The notes beneath the pieces were generated by a model. The model saw only the letters and a list, made by a program, of their open reading frames with translations. It was not told the origin of the DNA and did not search any database. Position numbers and translations under genes: made by a program. Source: Actinomycetota bacterium (lineage in GTDB: Bacteria; Actinomycetota; Thermoleophilia; Solirubrobacterales; 70-9). Taken from it: a stretch of DNA of 49,917 nucleotides. The DNA lies in assembly GCA_018268675.1 (NCBI GenBank), contig JAFDWB010000062.1:1-49917 (forward strand), written 5' to 3'. Shown piece by piece: positions 35,934 to 44,199 of the stretch; within the stretch, counting starts at the first letter, position 1, and each line of letters begins with the position of its first letter.

Positions 35934-36741
35934 CCGGCAGCCGCAGCGGCCCGGTCGCGTCGTCGAAGAACGGCGGCGCGACGATCGTCAGCCCGCCGTC
36001 GACCACGATCGTCTGCCCGGTGATGTACTCGGAGCGCGGTTCGAGCAGGAACTCGACCGTGTCGGCGACCTCCTCGACCGTCCCCGGCCGCCCTTTGGGC
36101 ACCTTCGGCAGCACCTTCTCCTCCATGTCGGGCATCCCCTCGACGCCGTAGAAGTAGGCCAGCGAGTCGGAGTCGATCAGCCCGCCGTTAACCCCGTTGA
36201 CGTTGATCCCGAGCGGCGCGAACTCGACCGCCATGTAGCGCACGTAGGCCTCCAGCGCGGCCTTCGCGGCGCCGAGGTTGGCGTAGGTCGGGTAGGCGCG
36301 GATCGAGCCGTAGCTCGACAGCGTGACGATCCGCCCGCCGTCCGTCATCAGGTCCACCGCCCGCTGCGCCCCGAGCACGAAGGAGCGGATGTTCATCGCG
36401 TAGGAGCGGTCGAGGTGGTGCAGTTTCAGGTCGCGGATCAGCTTGAAGCTCGACGCCGCCGCGTTGTCGACGAAGTAGTCGAGCCGGCCGAACTCCTCGC
36501 CCGCGGCCTCGAAGAGGCGGTCGATGTCCTCCGGCGACTCCATGTCGGCCTGCACCGCGATCGCCCGCCCGCCGCGCTCCTCGACCCCGCGCACGACCTC
36601 CGCCGCGAGCTCCTCGTTCACCTTGTAGTTGACCACCGCCGAGCCGCCCTTCGACGCCAGCGACAGCGCCAGCGTGCGGCCGATCCCGCGCGAGCTCCCG
36701 GTGATCAGCGCCACCTTCCCGGCGGCGAACCCCTCAGCCAT
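35926..36741 (-). CDS. FabL-like enoyl reductase (divergent SDR)
   Basis: A 271-residue SDR with TGSSRGIG at 14-21. The active site is Y153-x6-K160 (YANLGAAK), the spacing of enoyl reductases rather than the Y-x3-K of ketoreductases. [17 protein letters not shown] and [13 protein letters not shown] closely resemble Bacillus FabL (ENR III). The gene starts 3 bases after the acyl-CoA dehydrogenase stop. Reduction of a 2-enoyl thioester is therefore the likely chemistry. In the operon context it could do the job of ChcA, which reduces 1-cyclohexenylcarbonyl-CoA. This is inference from family and neighbours. Confidence 0.85.
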   Translation of the reverse strand: MAEGFAAGKVALITGSSRGIGRTLALSLASKGGSAVVNYKVNEELAAEVVRGVEERGGRAIAVQADMESPEDIDRLFEAAGEEFGRLDYFVDNAAASSFKLIRDLKLHHLDRSYAMNIRSFVLGAQRAVDLMTDGGRIVTLSSYGSIRAYPTYANLGAAKAALEAYVRYMAVEFAPLGINVNGVNGGLIDSDSLAYFYGVEGMPDMEEKVLPKVPKGRPGTVEEVADTVEFLLEPRSEYITGQTIVVDGGLTIVAPPFFDDATGPLRLPDA

Positions 36742-36744
36742 CGA

Positions 36745-37947
36745 TCAACCCAGCTCCCGCTCGGCGATCGAGGCGTGGACGGGGGCGAAGACCTCGCGGG
36801 CGATGATCGTCTTCTGGATCTCGTTGGTCCCCTCCTCGAAGCGCTGCGCGCGCGCGTCGCGGTACACCCGCTCGATCGGCGAGGAGGCCCAGAAGCCGAT
36901 CCCCCCGTGCGCCTGGAGCGCCTTGTCGGTGACCCGGGTGAGCATGTCGACCGCGGTCAGCTTCGACATCGAGGAGAGCACAGCGGCGTCCGCCGCGCCC
37001 GCCTCCCAGCGCCGCGCCGCGTGCAGGGCAAGCTGGCGGGCCGCTTCGATGTCGGCGGCGTTCTCGGCGAGCGCGAAGGAGATCGCCTGGCGCTGGGAGA
37101 GCGACTTGCCGAAGGTGACGCGCCGCGCCGCGTGCTCCGCCGCCAGCTCCTGCGCCCGTCGCGCCAGCCCGACGCAGGTCGTCGCGACGGCGATCCGGCT
37201 CGGCGTCAGGAAGCCGCCGAAGGCGACCTGCAGACCCTTGCCCTCCTCGCCGAGCGTGTCCGACACCGGCACCGGGGCGCGGTCGAAGACCAGGTGAGCG
37301 TGGTCGGTCCCGCGCACGCCCATCGACTCGCCCATGTCCTCGACCCGCACGTTCGGCGTGTCGCGGTCGACCAGCAGCGCCACCGTCCCTTCGGCGCCGG
37401 TCGTCCCCGCCAACCGCGCGAAGAGGAGCCAGCGGTCGCAGCTCACCCCGAAGGTGATCAGGTGCTTCTCGCCGGTCAGGTAGTAGGTGTCGCCCTCGCG
37501 CTCCACCTCGCAGCGGAGGTCGGCGCCGGTGCCGGCGGTCGGCTCGGTCAGGGTGAAGGCGACGGTGAGGTCGCCGGTCACCGCGGGCATCACATAATCG
37601 CGGCGCTGCTCCTCGGTCGCGAACTGGTCGACCGAGCGCCACACCCCGTTGGAGACGTGGACGATCATCCGCAGCGAGGCGTGCGACATCGAGAAGAGCT
37701 CGAGCAGCTCCAGGTAGCGCGAGAACGGGATCCCGCGGCCGCCGTACTCGACCGGCCCGGCCAGCGAGAGGTAGCCGCGCCCCTTCAGCTCGTCCCGCAG
37801 CTCCGGCGGCACCGCGCGCTCGGCCTCGATCCGCCGCGTCCACTCCTCCCCCTCCCCGGCGACGTACGCGGCGATCTCCGCTTTCAGCTCCTCGAAGCCC
37901 GCCTCGTCGAAGGTCTCGGGCAGGGGAATGGCGGCTTGCGGCGTCAT
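36745..37947 (-). CDS. Acyl-CoA dehydrogenase family protein
   Basis: A 400-residue FAD protein with the three-domain acyl-CoA dehydrogenase fold. FTLTEPTAGTGADL (middle-domain FAD contact), RVTFGKSLSQRQAISFALAE, QAHGGIGFWASSPIERVYRD and FEEGTNEIQK are all present. E372 occupies the usual catalytic-base position before Gly-Thr. The ATG overlaps the stop of the fusion gene by one base (TGATG), so expression is coupled. In the proposed cyclohexanecarboxyl-CoA route it would add or remove a ring double bond. Fatty-acid oxidation is the plain alternative, but no thiolase or hydratase lies beside it. Confidence 0.9.
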   Translation of the reverse strand: MTPQAAIPLPETFDEAGFEELKAEIAAYVAGEGEEWTRRIEAERAVPPELRDELKGRGYLSLAGPVEYGGRGIPFSRYLELLELFSMSHASLRMIVHVSNGVWRSVDQFATEEQRRDYVMPAVTGDLTVAFTLTEPTAGTGADLRCEVEREGDTYYLTGEKHLITFGVSCDRWLLFARLAGTTGAEGTVALLVDRDTPNVRVEDMGESMGVRGTDHAHLVFDRAPVPVSDTLGEEGKGLQVAFGGFLTPSRIAVATTCVGLARRAQELAAEHAARRVTFGKSLSQRQAISFALAENAADIEAARQLALHAARRWEAGAADAAVLSSMSKLTAVDMLTRVTDKALQAHGGIGFWASSPIERVYRDARAQRFEEGTNEIQKTIIAREVFAPVHASIAERELG

Positions 37948-40900
37948 CAGACGGGCTCCTTGCTGGTCGGTTGCGGCTCCTCCGGCCGGAGCCCTTTGGC
38001 GCGGTCGCGCAGGACGAACTTCTGGATCTTGCCACTCGGCGTGCGGGGCATCGCGGCGACCGTCTCGACCCGCTCGGGCCAGTAATGCTTCGCCACCCCG
38101 TGCGCGTCCAGGTGCTCGCGGACCTCGGCGAGGCTGAAGTCGGCGCTCCAGTCGGGGTCGCGGACGACGAAGGCGCAGGCGCGCTCGCCGAGGCGCGGGT
38201 CGGGCATCGCCACGATCGCCACCTCGGCCACCGCCGGGTGCGCGTGGAGCAGCTGCTCGATCTCGGCGACCGGCACCTTCTCGCCGCCGCGGTTGACGAT
38301 GTCCTTGACCCGGCCGGTGAGGCGTAGGTAGCCGTCGGCGTCGATCGTCGCCAGGTCGCCGGTGCGGTACCAGCCGTCCGCGGTCATCGCCGCCGCGGTC
38401 AGGTCGGGACGGTCGAGGTACCCCTCGAAGAGGCAGCGGCTCGTCACCTGGAAATTCCCCTCCTCGTCGGGGCCGAGGACCTGGTCGGCGTCGTCCACGA
38501 TCCGGATCCGGGTGCCGGCGAGCGCCCGCCCGTCGGTGCCCCAGACCTTCTCCGGGTCGTCGCCGGGGGCGGCGAGGGCGCCGAGACAGGACTCGGTCGA
38601 GCCCCAGGCGCCGCAGACCGCGGCGGCGAGGATGCGGGTCGCGCGCTCGGCGAGCGCCCGCGGCACCGCGGCGCCGGTGACGACGAAGATCCGCAGCGCC
38701 GGCGGCGCCTCCTCCTCGCCCGCCTCGACCACCCGCACGAGGTCGGCGAGGAACGGCGTCGCCGCCTGCACGAAGCTGCCGTCCCACTCGCGCAGGGCGC
38801 GGGCGCCGCGGCGCGGGTCCCAGACGTCCTGGATCACCTGGGTCGAGCCGAGCGCGAAGGCCAGCCACATCCCGTACAGCAGGCCGGTCTGGTGGGCGAG
38901 CGGGGTGGGGATGAAGATCGTGTCGGCGCGGCCGAGTCCGAGGTGCTCGACCTCCATCATCGCCGCCCGGGTCAGCGCGTCGTAGCGATGCAGCACGCCT
39001 TTAGGCTCACCGGTCGAGCCGGAGGTGAAGAAGAGCTGGGAGAGTGCCGTCGGCGCCGGTTTGCGGGCGGCGATCGCGGCGCGGTCGGGGTCTTGGGCGG
39101 CGAGCGCGGCGGCAAAGTCGTGCCAGCGGGCCGCGCCGGCCTCGGGGAGGGCCGGGGCGCCGGCGGCGCCGACCACGAGCACGTGCTCGACCGGGAGCGG
39201 GGCGTCGCCGTTCGGCGCGGCAAGCATCGCGGCGACCTCCTCGGCGTGCCGCCGCCCGCGGAACTCGTCGGCGACGACCAGCACCCGCGCCCCGGAGCGG
39301 CGCAGGGCGAAGCCGATCTCGCGCTCGCGGAAGATCGGCATCAGGGCGCAGCAGATCGCCCCGACCTTCATGCAGGCGAGGGTCAGGATCACGAACTCGC
39401 CCCAGTTCGGCAGCTGGTAGGCGACCGTCTCGCCCGGCTCGACCCCGAGCTCCAGCAGCAGCGACGCCGCCCGGTCGGCCTCGCGGTCGAGCTCCTCCCA
39501 GGTCCACACCCGGGTGCCGCCCGCCCGCACGTCGACGACCGCGTCCTCGCCCGGCCGCTCGCGCGCCCAGCGCCCGACCCAGTCGACGATCGGGATCTCC
39601 GCCGCCTGGTCGATCGCGATCGACTCGACCGCCCCCGCCGGGGCGCCCTCGCCGGAGCGGGCGCGGTCGTCCTCGATCGAGAGGTCGATGCCGATCGCCG
39701 CCATGTCCTCGAGGAAGCCGGGGTAGGAGATGCGGAACGCGTTCGGGTAGGTCAGCGAGCTCTCGCCGCGGGCGCGCGAGGCCGCCACGGTGAGCGACAT
39801 GTGGACCCGGTGGTCGTTGAAGCTGGAGAGGGGGGAGCCGGTCAGGTCGCCCTCGATCCCGCGCACCACCAGCTCGTCGCCCTGCTCTTCGACGTCGCCG
39901 CCCATGCGGTTCAGCTGCAACATCGAGACGACCCGGTCGGACTCCTTCAGACGCACGTGGGCGACGTTGTGGAAGCGCGTCTCGCCGCTCGCGAACTGAC
40001 CCATCGTCGAGAGCACCGGCAGCATGTCGGGCATCGGCCGGCAGTCGATCTCGACCCCACGCAGCCGCACCCCGTCGTGGCGGACCCGCACCCCGCCCGC
40101 GGCGCGGTCGAGCTCCATCGGCAGGCCCATCTCGGCGACCACGTCGAGGAAGTGGGCCTCGGGGTGGTCGACCTTGCCGCCGTCGATCTCGGCGACGCCG
40201 CGGAAGAGCACGTCCGACGGGTGGATCGAGGTGGCGGCGAGGCCGAAGGCGAGCGAGCCGATGTCGGGAGGGAGGGTGATCTCGGCCGGATGGGCGGTCT
40301 GCCCGGGTTCGATCTCGAAGCGCCGCCAGTCGTCGGCGACCGCGACCTCGAGCCCGAACTCGCGCATCATGTTCACGGTCAGTTCGACGTAGGGGCGCTC
40401 GTTCAGGGTGCCCTCGACCTCGATCGTCGTCGGCCCGCTCGCGAACGGCGCGACCATGATCAGGCCCGAGATCCACTGGCTGAGCGTGCCCGCGATCGAC
40501 ACCCGGCCGCCGTGCGGGCGCCGCGGCCGGACCGTGATCGGGGGGGTCGAGTTGGCGGAGGAGAGCTCGACGCCCATGTCGGTGAGGGCCTCGAGCAGCG
40601 GTCCGATCGGGCGGCGCTGGAAGTACTTCTGGCCGGTGATCGTGACCGGCGCGTCGGCCAGCGAGGCAAGCCCGACCATGAAGTAGAGCGTGGTGCCGGA
40701 GGAGCCGACCGAGACGGTGTCGCGCAGCGGCCGGTAGGGGAGGCCGCCGCCGACGAGGAAGCCGTCGGCGGTCGTCTCGATCCGGGTGCCGAGGCCGGTC
40801 AGCACCTCGATCGTCGATTGGACGTGTTTGGCGGCGACGCCGCCCTTGATGCGGCTCTCGCCCTCGGCCAGCGACGCCAGCATCAGCGCCCGGTGGGCGT

Positions 40901-40970
40901 GGTACTTGGACGCGGGGACCGAGATGTCGCCTTCCAGGCGTCCCGTCGTTTCCCGAACGTAGAGATGCAC
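37947..40970 (-). CDS. EPSP-synthase-like domain fused to AMP-forming acyl-CoA ligase
   Basis: A 1007-residue two-enzyme protein. Residues 1-430 form an AroA-type double barrel. K22, R27, R120, Q165, D315, E343, R346 and R388 are kept, but the canonical Ser after K22 is Tyr23, the NAGTxxR loop reads SSGTTLY (Tyr96 for Arg), and the late Lys is Ile414. Residues about 456-1000 are an acyl-CoA synthetase: TSGSTGEPKG (649-658), GAWGSTES (787-794), YRTGDL (868-873), and Lys981 in PSGKIQK. From memory, ansatrienin clusters have separate AnsJ and AnsK and the phoslactomycin cluster a fused PlmJK, used to make cyclohexanecarboxyl-CoA from shikimate. The short leader has no clear ribosome site. Confidence 0.9.
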   Translation of the reverse strand: MHLYVRETTGRLEGDISVPASKYHAHRALMLASLAEGESRIKGGVAAKHVQSTIEVLTGLGTRIETTADGFLVGGGLPYRPLRDTVSVGSSGTTLYFMVGLASLADAPVTITGQKYFQRRPIGPLLEALTDMGVELSSANSTPPITVRPRRPHGGRVSIAGTLSQWISGLIMVAPFASGPTTIEVEGTLNERPYVELTVNMMREFGLEVAVADDWRRFEIEPGQTAHPAEITLPPDIGSLAFGLAATSIHPSDVLFRGVAEIDGGKVDHPEAHFLDVVAEMGLPMELDRAAGGVRVRHDGVRLRGVEIDCRPMPDMLPVLSTMGQFASGETRFHNVAHVRLKESDRVVSMLQLNRMGGDVEEQGDELVVRGIEGDLTGSPLSSFNDHRVHMSLTVAASRARGESSLTYPNAFRISYPGFLEDMAAIGIDLSIEDDRARSGEGAPAGAVESIAIDQAAEIPIVDWVGRWARERPGEDAVVDVRAGGTRVWTWEELDREADRAASLLLELGVEPGETVAYQLPNWGEFVILTLACMKVGAICCALMPIFREREIGFALRRSGARVLVVADEFRGRRHAEEVAAMLAAPNGDAPLPVEHVLVVGAAGAPALPEAGAARWHDFAAALAAQDPDRAAIAARKPAPTALSQLFFTSGSTGEPKGVLHRYDALTRAAMMEVEHLGLGRADTIFIPTPLAHQTGLLYGMWLAFALGSTQVIQDVWDPRRGARALREWDGSFVQAATPFLADLVRVVEAGEEEAPPALRIFVVTGAAVPRALAERATRILAAAVCGAWGSTESCLGALAAPGDDPEKVWGTDGRALAGTRIRIVDDADQVLGPDEEGNFQVTSRCLFEGYLDRPDLTAAAMTADGWYRTGDLATIDADGYLRLTGRVKDIVNRGGEKVPVAEIEQLLHAHPAVAEVAIVAMPDPRLGERACAFVVRDPDWSADFSLAEVREHLDAHGVAKHYWPERVETVAAMPRTPSGKIQKFVLRDRAKGLRPEEPQPTSKEPV

Positions 40971-41118
40971 TGCCGGGAACGTATATGTAGAGCCAGTCGG
41001 CAGGCGGTCTGCGTACCCCGATCAGGCGGGTGGCGCGAGGGCCGGGTCCGCGCGAATCGGGATAATGGGGTTGCATGTGCGCCCGGTGCCGTCCGCAGTG
41101 ATCCCAGGAGGAGACCCA
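40971..41118. promoter_or_regulatory. Divergent promoter region between the fusion operon and the ketosynthase
   Basis: In 148 bases, GATAAT (41061-41066) is a plus-strand -10 candidate for the ketosynthase. AGGAGGAG (41106-41113) is its ribosome site. On the minus strand TACATATAC (about 40982-40990) is a -10 candidate some 12-20 bases from the fusion-gene ATG. A shared region suggests joint control of starter supply and condensation. Confidence 0.5.
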
Positions 41119-42351
41119 GTGTCGTACCAGGCACCTGTCGTCACCGGGCTCGGGGCGCTCACGCCGGTCGGGCTCGACGCGCCCTCGACCTGGGAGGCAC
41201 TCGTGGCCGGCCGGTCGGGGATCGGGCCGATCACCCAGTTCGACGCCTCCGGGCTGGCGACGCGGATCGCCGGTGAGGTGAGGGGGTTCGATCCGGTGGA
41301 GACGCTCGGCGCCAAGCGGGCGCACCGCACGGCGCGCTTCTCGCAGCTGGCGATCGCGGCGGCGCGCGAGGCGGTCGCCGACGCGGGGCTCGACGTGGCG
41401 GCGGTGGCCGACCGGGTCGGGGTCGCGATCGGCAGCGCGGTGGCGGGGACGCCGGAGACCGAGCGCAACCTGCGGGCGTTGGTCGACGAGGGGCCGCGCG
41501 CCGTCAGCCCCTTCTACGTCGCCTCGACGATCCTCAACATGGCCTCCTGCGAGGTGGCGATCGACCTCGGCGCCCACGGGCCGGTGACCGCGAGCGCGCT
41601 GGCCTGCGCGACCGGCACCTACGCGCTGCTGGAGGCGCGCCGCCTGATCGTCGCGGGGGAGGCCGACGTGGTGATCGCGGGCGGGGCCGACGCGGGGATC
41701 AACGAGGCGGTGATCGCCGGCCTCTCCAACATGGGCCCGCTGTCGGAGCGCAACGACGACCCGGCGGGCGCGAGCCGCCCCTTCGACTCCGACCGCGACG
41801 GCTTCGTGTTCGGCGAGGGCGCGGTCGTCCTCGTCCTCGAGTCGGCCGAGCACGCGGCGGCCCGCGGCGCCACCACCTACGGCTCGGTGGCGGGCGGTGC
41901 CCTCACCTCGGACGCCTTCCACATGAGCGCCCCGGAGCCGAGCGGCGATTATGCCGCGGGCGCCATCCGCCTGGCCCTCGAGCGCTCCGGCATCGCCCCC
42001 GAGGAGCTCGGCTACATCTGTGCCCACGGCACCGCCACCCGGGCCAACGACACCTCGGAGAGCCGCGCCATCCGCGAGGCCCTGGGCGACGCCGCCGACC
42101 ACATCCCGGTCTCCTCCCCCAAGTCCATGGTCGGCCACCTGATCGCCGCCGCCGGCGCCCTCGCCGGGATGGTCTGCCTCCTCGCCATCCGCGACGGCGT
42201 CGTCCCTCCGACCATCAACCTCACCGACCCCGACCCCGACTGCGACCTCGACCACGTCGCCCTCACCGCCCGCCAGGCCACCGTCGACGCGGCGATCGCC
42301 AACGCCTTCGGCTTCGGCGGCCAGAATTGCGTCGTCGGCTTCCGGCGTTAG
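41119..42351 (+). CDS. Beta-ketoacyl-ACP synthase (FabF/KAS II type)
   Basis: A 410-residue thiolase-fold condensing enzyme. The catalytic triad is C163 (ALACATGTYA), H303 (CAHGTATRAND) and H340, with the supporting K335 (SPKSMVGH). GFGGQN closes the active site near the C-terminus. GTG 41119 is chosen because AGGAGGAG lies 5 bases upstream. It is divergent from the cyclohexanecarboxyl-CoA-type operon, which suggests elongation of chains built on an unusual starter. Initiation itself would normally need a KAS III, which I do not see here. Its end overlaps the convergent XRE gene by 4 bases. Confidence 0.93.
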   Translation: MSYQAPVVTGLGALTPVGLDAPSTWEALVAGRSGIGPITQFDASGLATRIAGEVRGFDPVETLGAKRAHRTARFSQLAIAAAREAVADAGLDVAAVADRVGVAIGSAVAGTPETERNLRALVDEGPRAVSPFYVASTILNMASCEVAIDLGAHGPVTASALACATGTYALLEARRLIVAGEADVVIAGGADAGINEAVIAGLSNMGPLSERNDDPAGASRPFDSDRDGFVFGEGAVVLVLESAEHAAARGATTYGSVAGGALTSDAFHMSAPEPSGDYAAGAIRLALERSGIAPEELGYICAHGTATRANDTSESRAIREALGDAADHIPVSSPKSMVGHLIAAAGALAGMVCLLAIRDGVVPPTINLTDPDPDCDLDHVALTARQATVDAAIANAFGFGGQNCVVGFRR

Positions 42352-42629
42352 CTGCGTAGTCGCGGCAATTCGGGCGGGTCGGCGACGACGATCTCGCCAC
42401 CCCCGGGGCCCGGTTTGAAGCCGATCCCCTCGAGCAGGGTCGAGAGCGGCACTTCGAGTGCGCCCGCCAACCTGATCACGGTCTCCAGGAGCGGCTGACG
42501 CTGGCCGGTCTCGAACAGGCTGATCTGGGTGCGGTGGATGCCCGCGCGTTCGGCGAGGCTTTCCTGGCTCAGCCTTCTGGCCTGTCTGATCCGCAGGAGG
42601 TTCCCCCCAAAACGCTCCAAAAGGTCCAT
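42348..42629 (-). CDS. XRE-family DNA-binding protein
   Basis: A 93-residue protein, almost entirely a lambda-repressor-type helix-turn-helix: LLRIRQARRLSQESLAERAG, IHRTQISLFETGQRQPLLET and VIRLAGALEVPLSTLLEG. A 25-residue acidic/proline tail follows. It is divergent from the HTH-HEPN gene pair with a 223-base gap, so it may control that promoter. The C-terminal half resembles the small XRE protein at 43987 (LVRLSGALGVSADVLVEG). Confidence 0.88.
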   Translation of the reverse strand: MDLLERFGGNLLRIRQARRLSQESLAERAGIHRTQISLFETGQRQPLLETVIRLAGALEVPLSTLLEGIGFKPGPGGGEIVVADPPELPRLRS

Positions 42630-42852
42630 ATTTGCAGGCTTTCTGCTTCATAGCGACACTCAACAGGCGGGGGCCTGAGATTGGTTGCGGGGCTCGAAAA
42701 TCAGATTCAGAAGTAGACAACACGTCTCGGACGGACTAAGGTGCGCTTCAGGAGGCAGCGTCGTGGGCAGGCTGGGGTCGGTCGAACGCGCCGTGACACT
42801 TCTGCGCGCTTTGCGTGTGACTTTTTCCGCGATTTAGATTGTGAGGTAAAGA

Positions 42853-43590
42853 GTGAATGTCGCTATCCTCTCGGCGATGCCCGAGCTGGACTTCAAGACG
42901 CCCTTCGACGAGTTGAGCGAGCTGCGCGCGGTGCTGACGACCCGGCAGATCGCGGAGTTGACCGGCCTGCGCCGCGAGACGATCTCGCGGGCGCGTCCCG
43001 ACAGCCGCTTCCAGCGGCGGACGGAGAAAGCTTTGGGGGAGCTCTATCTCGTCGCCACCCGGATGCGGGCGGTAGTCGGCGACGATCTGGGTCAACTCGC
43101 CGCGGTCCTGCGGCGACCTCAGGCGGAGTTCGCGGGACGCTCGATCGCGGATCTGCTCCGAGATGGTCAGGTGGATGTCGTCCTCGAGCACCTGCCCTCG
43201 CCGGCGTCGTCCCCGGAGATGCGGCCGGAGGACATCCAGTTCGATCCGGCGACGCTTGCCGCCCTGGCTGAGACCGGGGACCCCGCGGCGGAGACGCCGG
43301 CGGCCGCCGAAGATCGCGAGGTCGCGGCCTTGATCGAAGCCGATCCGGACCTGGGATCCCGGCTCCCCTCGATCGAGGCGGCGATCCGCGACCACTTCGG
43401 CCCCGGCGCGCGGATCGGGCGGGCGATCGTCACCGAGCAGAGCGCGCCGGAGGGGAGCGACCACCTCTACCTTCGTGTCCGCACCGAGCTGCCCTTCGAC
43501 GAGGAGATCGAGCGCCTCGCCGATCTGCTGAGCGAGGAGGAGGGTCTCCTCGGTCCCGTGCGGGCGCGGTTGACGATCGGCACGCTGTGA
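42853..43590 (+). CDS. HTH/DUF2384-like (Xre-MbcA-ParS type) protein with extra C-terminal domain
   Basis: 245 residues. A helix-turn-helix lies at about 27-48 (LTTRQIAELTGLRRETISRA). A segment at 76-113 (GDDLGQLAAVLRRPQAEFAG, SIADLLRDGQVDVVLEHL) follows the pattern of the MbcA/ParS toxin-binding domain. An acidic linker (about 114-160) then leads to an unrecognised alpha/beta domain (165-245) with HLYLRVRTELPFDEEIERL. GTG 42853 has GAGG 6 bases upstream. The stop overlaps the HEPN gene by 4 bases (GTGA). I infer an antitoxin-like partner of the HEPN protein. MbcA-type antitoxins usually pair with RES toxins, so this pairing is unusual. Confidence 0.65.
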   Translation: MNVAILSAMPELDFKTPFDELSELRAVLTTRQIAELTGLRRETISRARPDSRFQRRTEKALGELYLVATRMRAVVGDDLGQLAAVLRRPQAEFAGRSIADLLRDGQVDVVLEHLPSPASSPEMRPEDIQFDPATLAALAETGDPAAETPAAAEDREVAALIEADPDLGSRLPSIEAAIRDHFGPGARIGRAIVTEQSAPEGSDHLYLRVRTELPFDEEIERLADLLSEEEGLLGPVRARLTIGTL

Positions 43591-43964
43591 ACTGGGAGGA
43601 CTACATCGTGCTCGCCAGGGCCCTGGCCCGGCATCGGCGCGAGGCCATGGATCGGAGCGCAGTGAGCCGCGCCTATTACGGCGCGTTCAACAAGTCCCGA
43701 CGCTGGCTCGAAGCCAACGTCACGCCGATCGACGACCGCCGCGCCCACGAACAGGTCTGGGAGACCTTCAAAACCGCCGACCTCGCCAGCGCCGGGACCC
43801 GCAGGGAGTGGCTCCTGGTCGGCGGTCTCGGCGACTCGCTGCGTCGTCTCCGCAACCAGGCCGACTACGACGACCAGGTCGAGCTTGCCGGTGGCGTCGA
43901 GCGGGCGGTGGCGTCCGCGGAGCGGATCGTCCGGCTGCTCGACCGGCTCGAGCTCGCCCACTGA
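43587..43964 (+). CDS. HEPN-domain protein, probable toxin-like partner
   Basis: A 125-residue all-helical protein. DRSAVSRAYYGAFNKSRRWL (22-41) is the hallmark first helix pair of HEPN proteins. LRRLRNQADYDDQ (85-97) carries the R-x4-Y version (R89, Y94) of the Rx4-6H ribonuclease motif. HEPN proteins are often RNases in toxin-antitoxin and defence systems, or helpers of nucleotidyltransferases. It starts within the stop of the HTH/DUF2384-like gene, and no nucleotidyltransferase gene is present. Loss of the His may mean an altered or absent RNase activity. Confidence 0.8.
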   Translation: MNWEDYIVLARALARHRREAMDRSAVSRAYYGAFNKSRRWLEANVTPIDDRRAHEQVWETFKTADLASAGTRREWLLVGGLGDSLRRLRNQADYDDQVELAGGVERAVASAERIVRLLDRLELAH

Positions 43965-43986
43965 TGGCACCTCCCCGATCGTTGCG

Positions 43987-44199
43987 ATGGATGTCCGCGG
44001 CCGTTTCGCGATGAATGTCGCGGCGGCGCGGCGAGAGGCCGGCATGAGCCGGGAGGAGCTGGCGCAGCGCGCGGGCCTGGACCGCTCGGAGATCGACTCG
44101 ATCGAGGCCGGGAGAGGGGCGCCCGATCTGGACACGCTGGTGCGGCTCTCCGGCGCACTCGGTGTCTCGGCCGACGTCTTGGTCGAGGGGATCTCCTAA
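43987..44199 (+). CDS. Small XRE-family DNA-binding protein
   Basis: A 70-residue single helix-turn-helix: NVAAARREAGMSREELAQRA, LDRSEIDSIEAGRGAPDLDT and LVRLSGALGVSADVLVEG. ATG 43987 is chosen because the frame upstream overlaps the HEPN gene without sense. It lies 22 bases after the HEPN stop and ends overlapping the convergent GNAT-like gene by 4 bases. It likely regulates the HEPN operon, perhaps together with the XRE protein at 42348. Confidence 0.82.
   Translation: MDVRGRFAMNVAAARREAGMSREELAQRAGLDRSEIDSIEAGRGAPDLDTLVRLSGALGVSADVLVEGIS

Noticed and set aside
37947-40970. The AroA-ligase fusion as two genes joined by a sequencing frameshift
   Set aside because: The frame is continuous through a linker of about 25 residues, with no stop or second start with a ribosome site at the junction. 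Similar fusions are known in related pathways.
41065-41118. Upstream ATG start for the ketosynthase
   Set aside because: The added 18 residues have no family similarity, and GTG 41119 has a strong ribosome site at the right distance.
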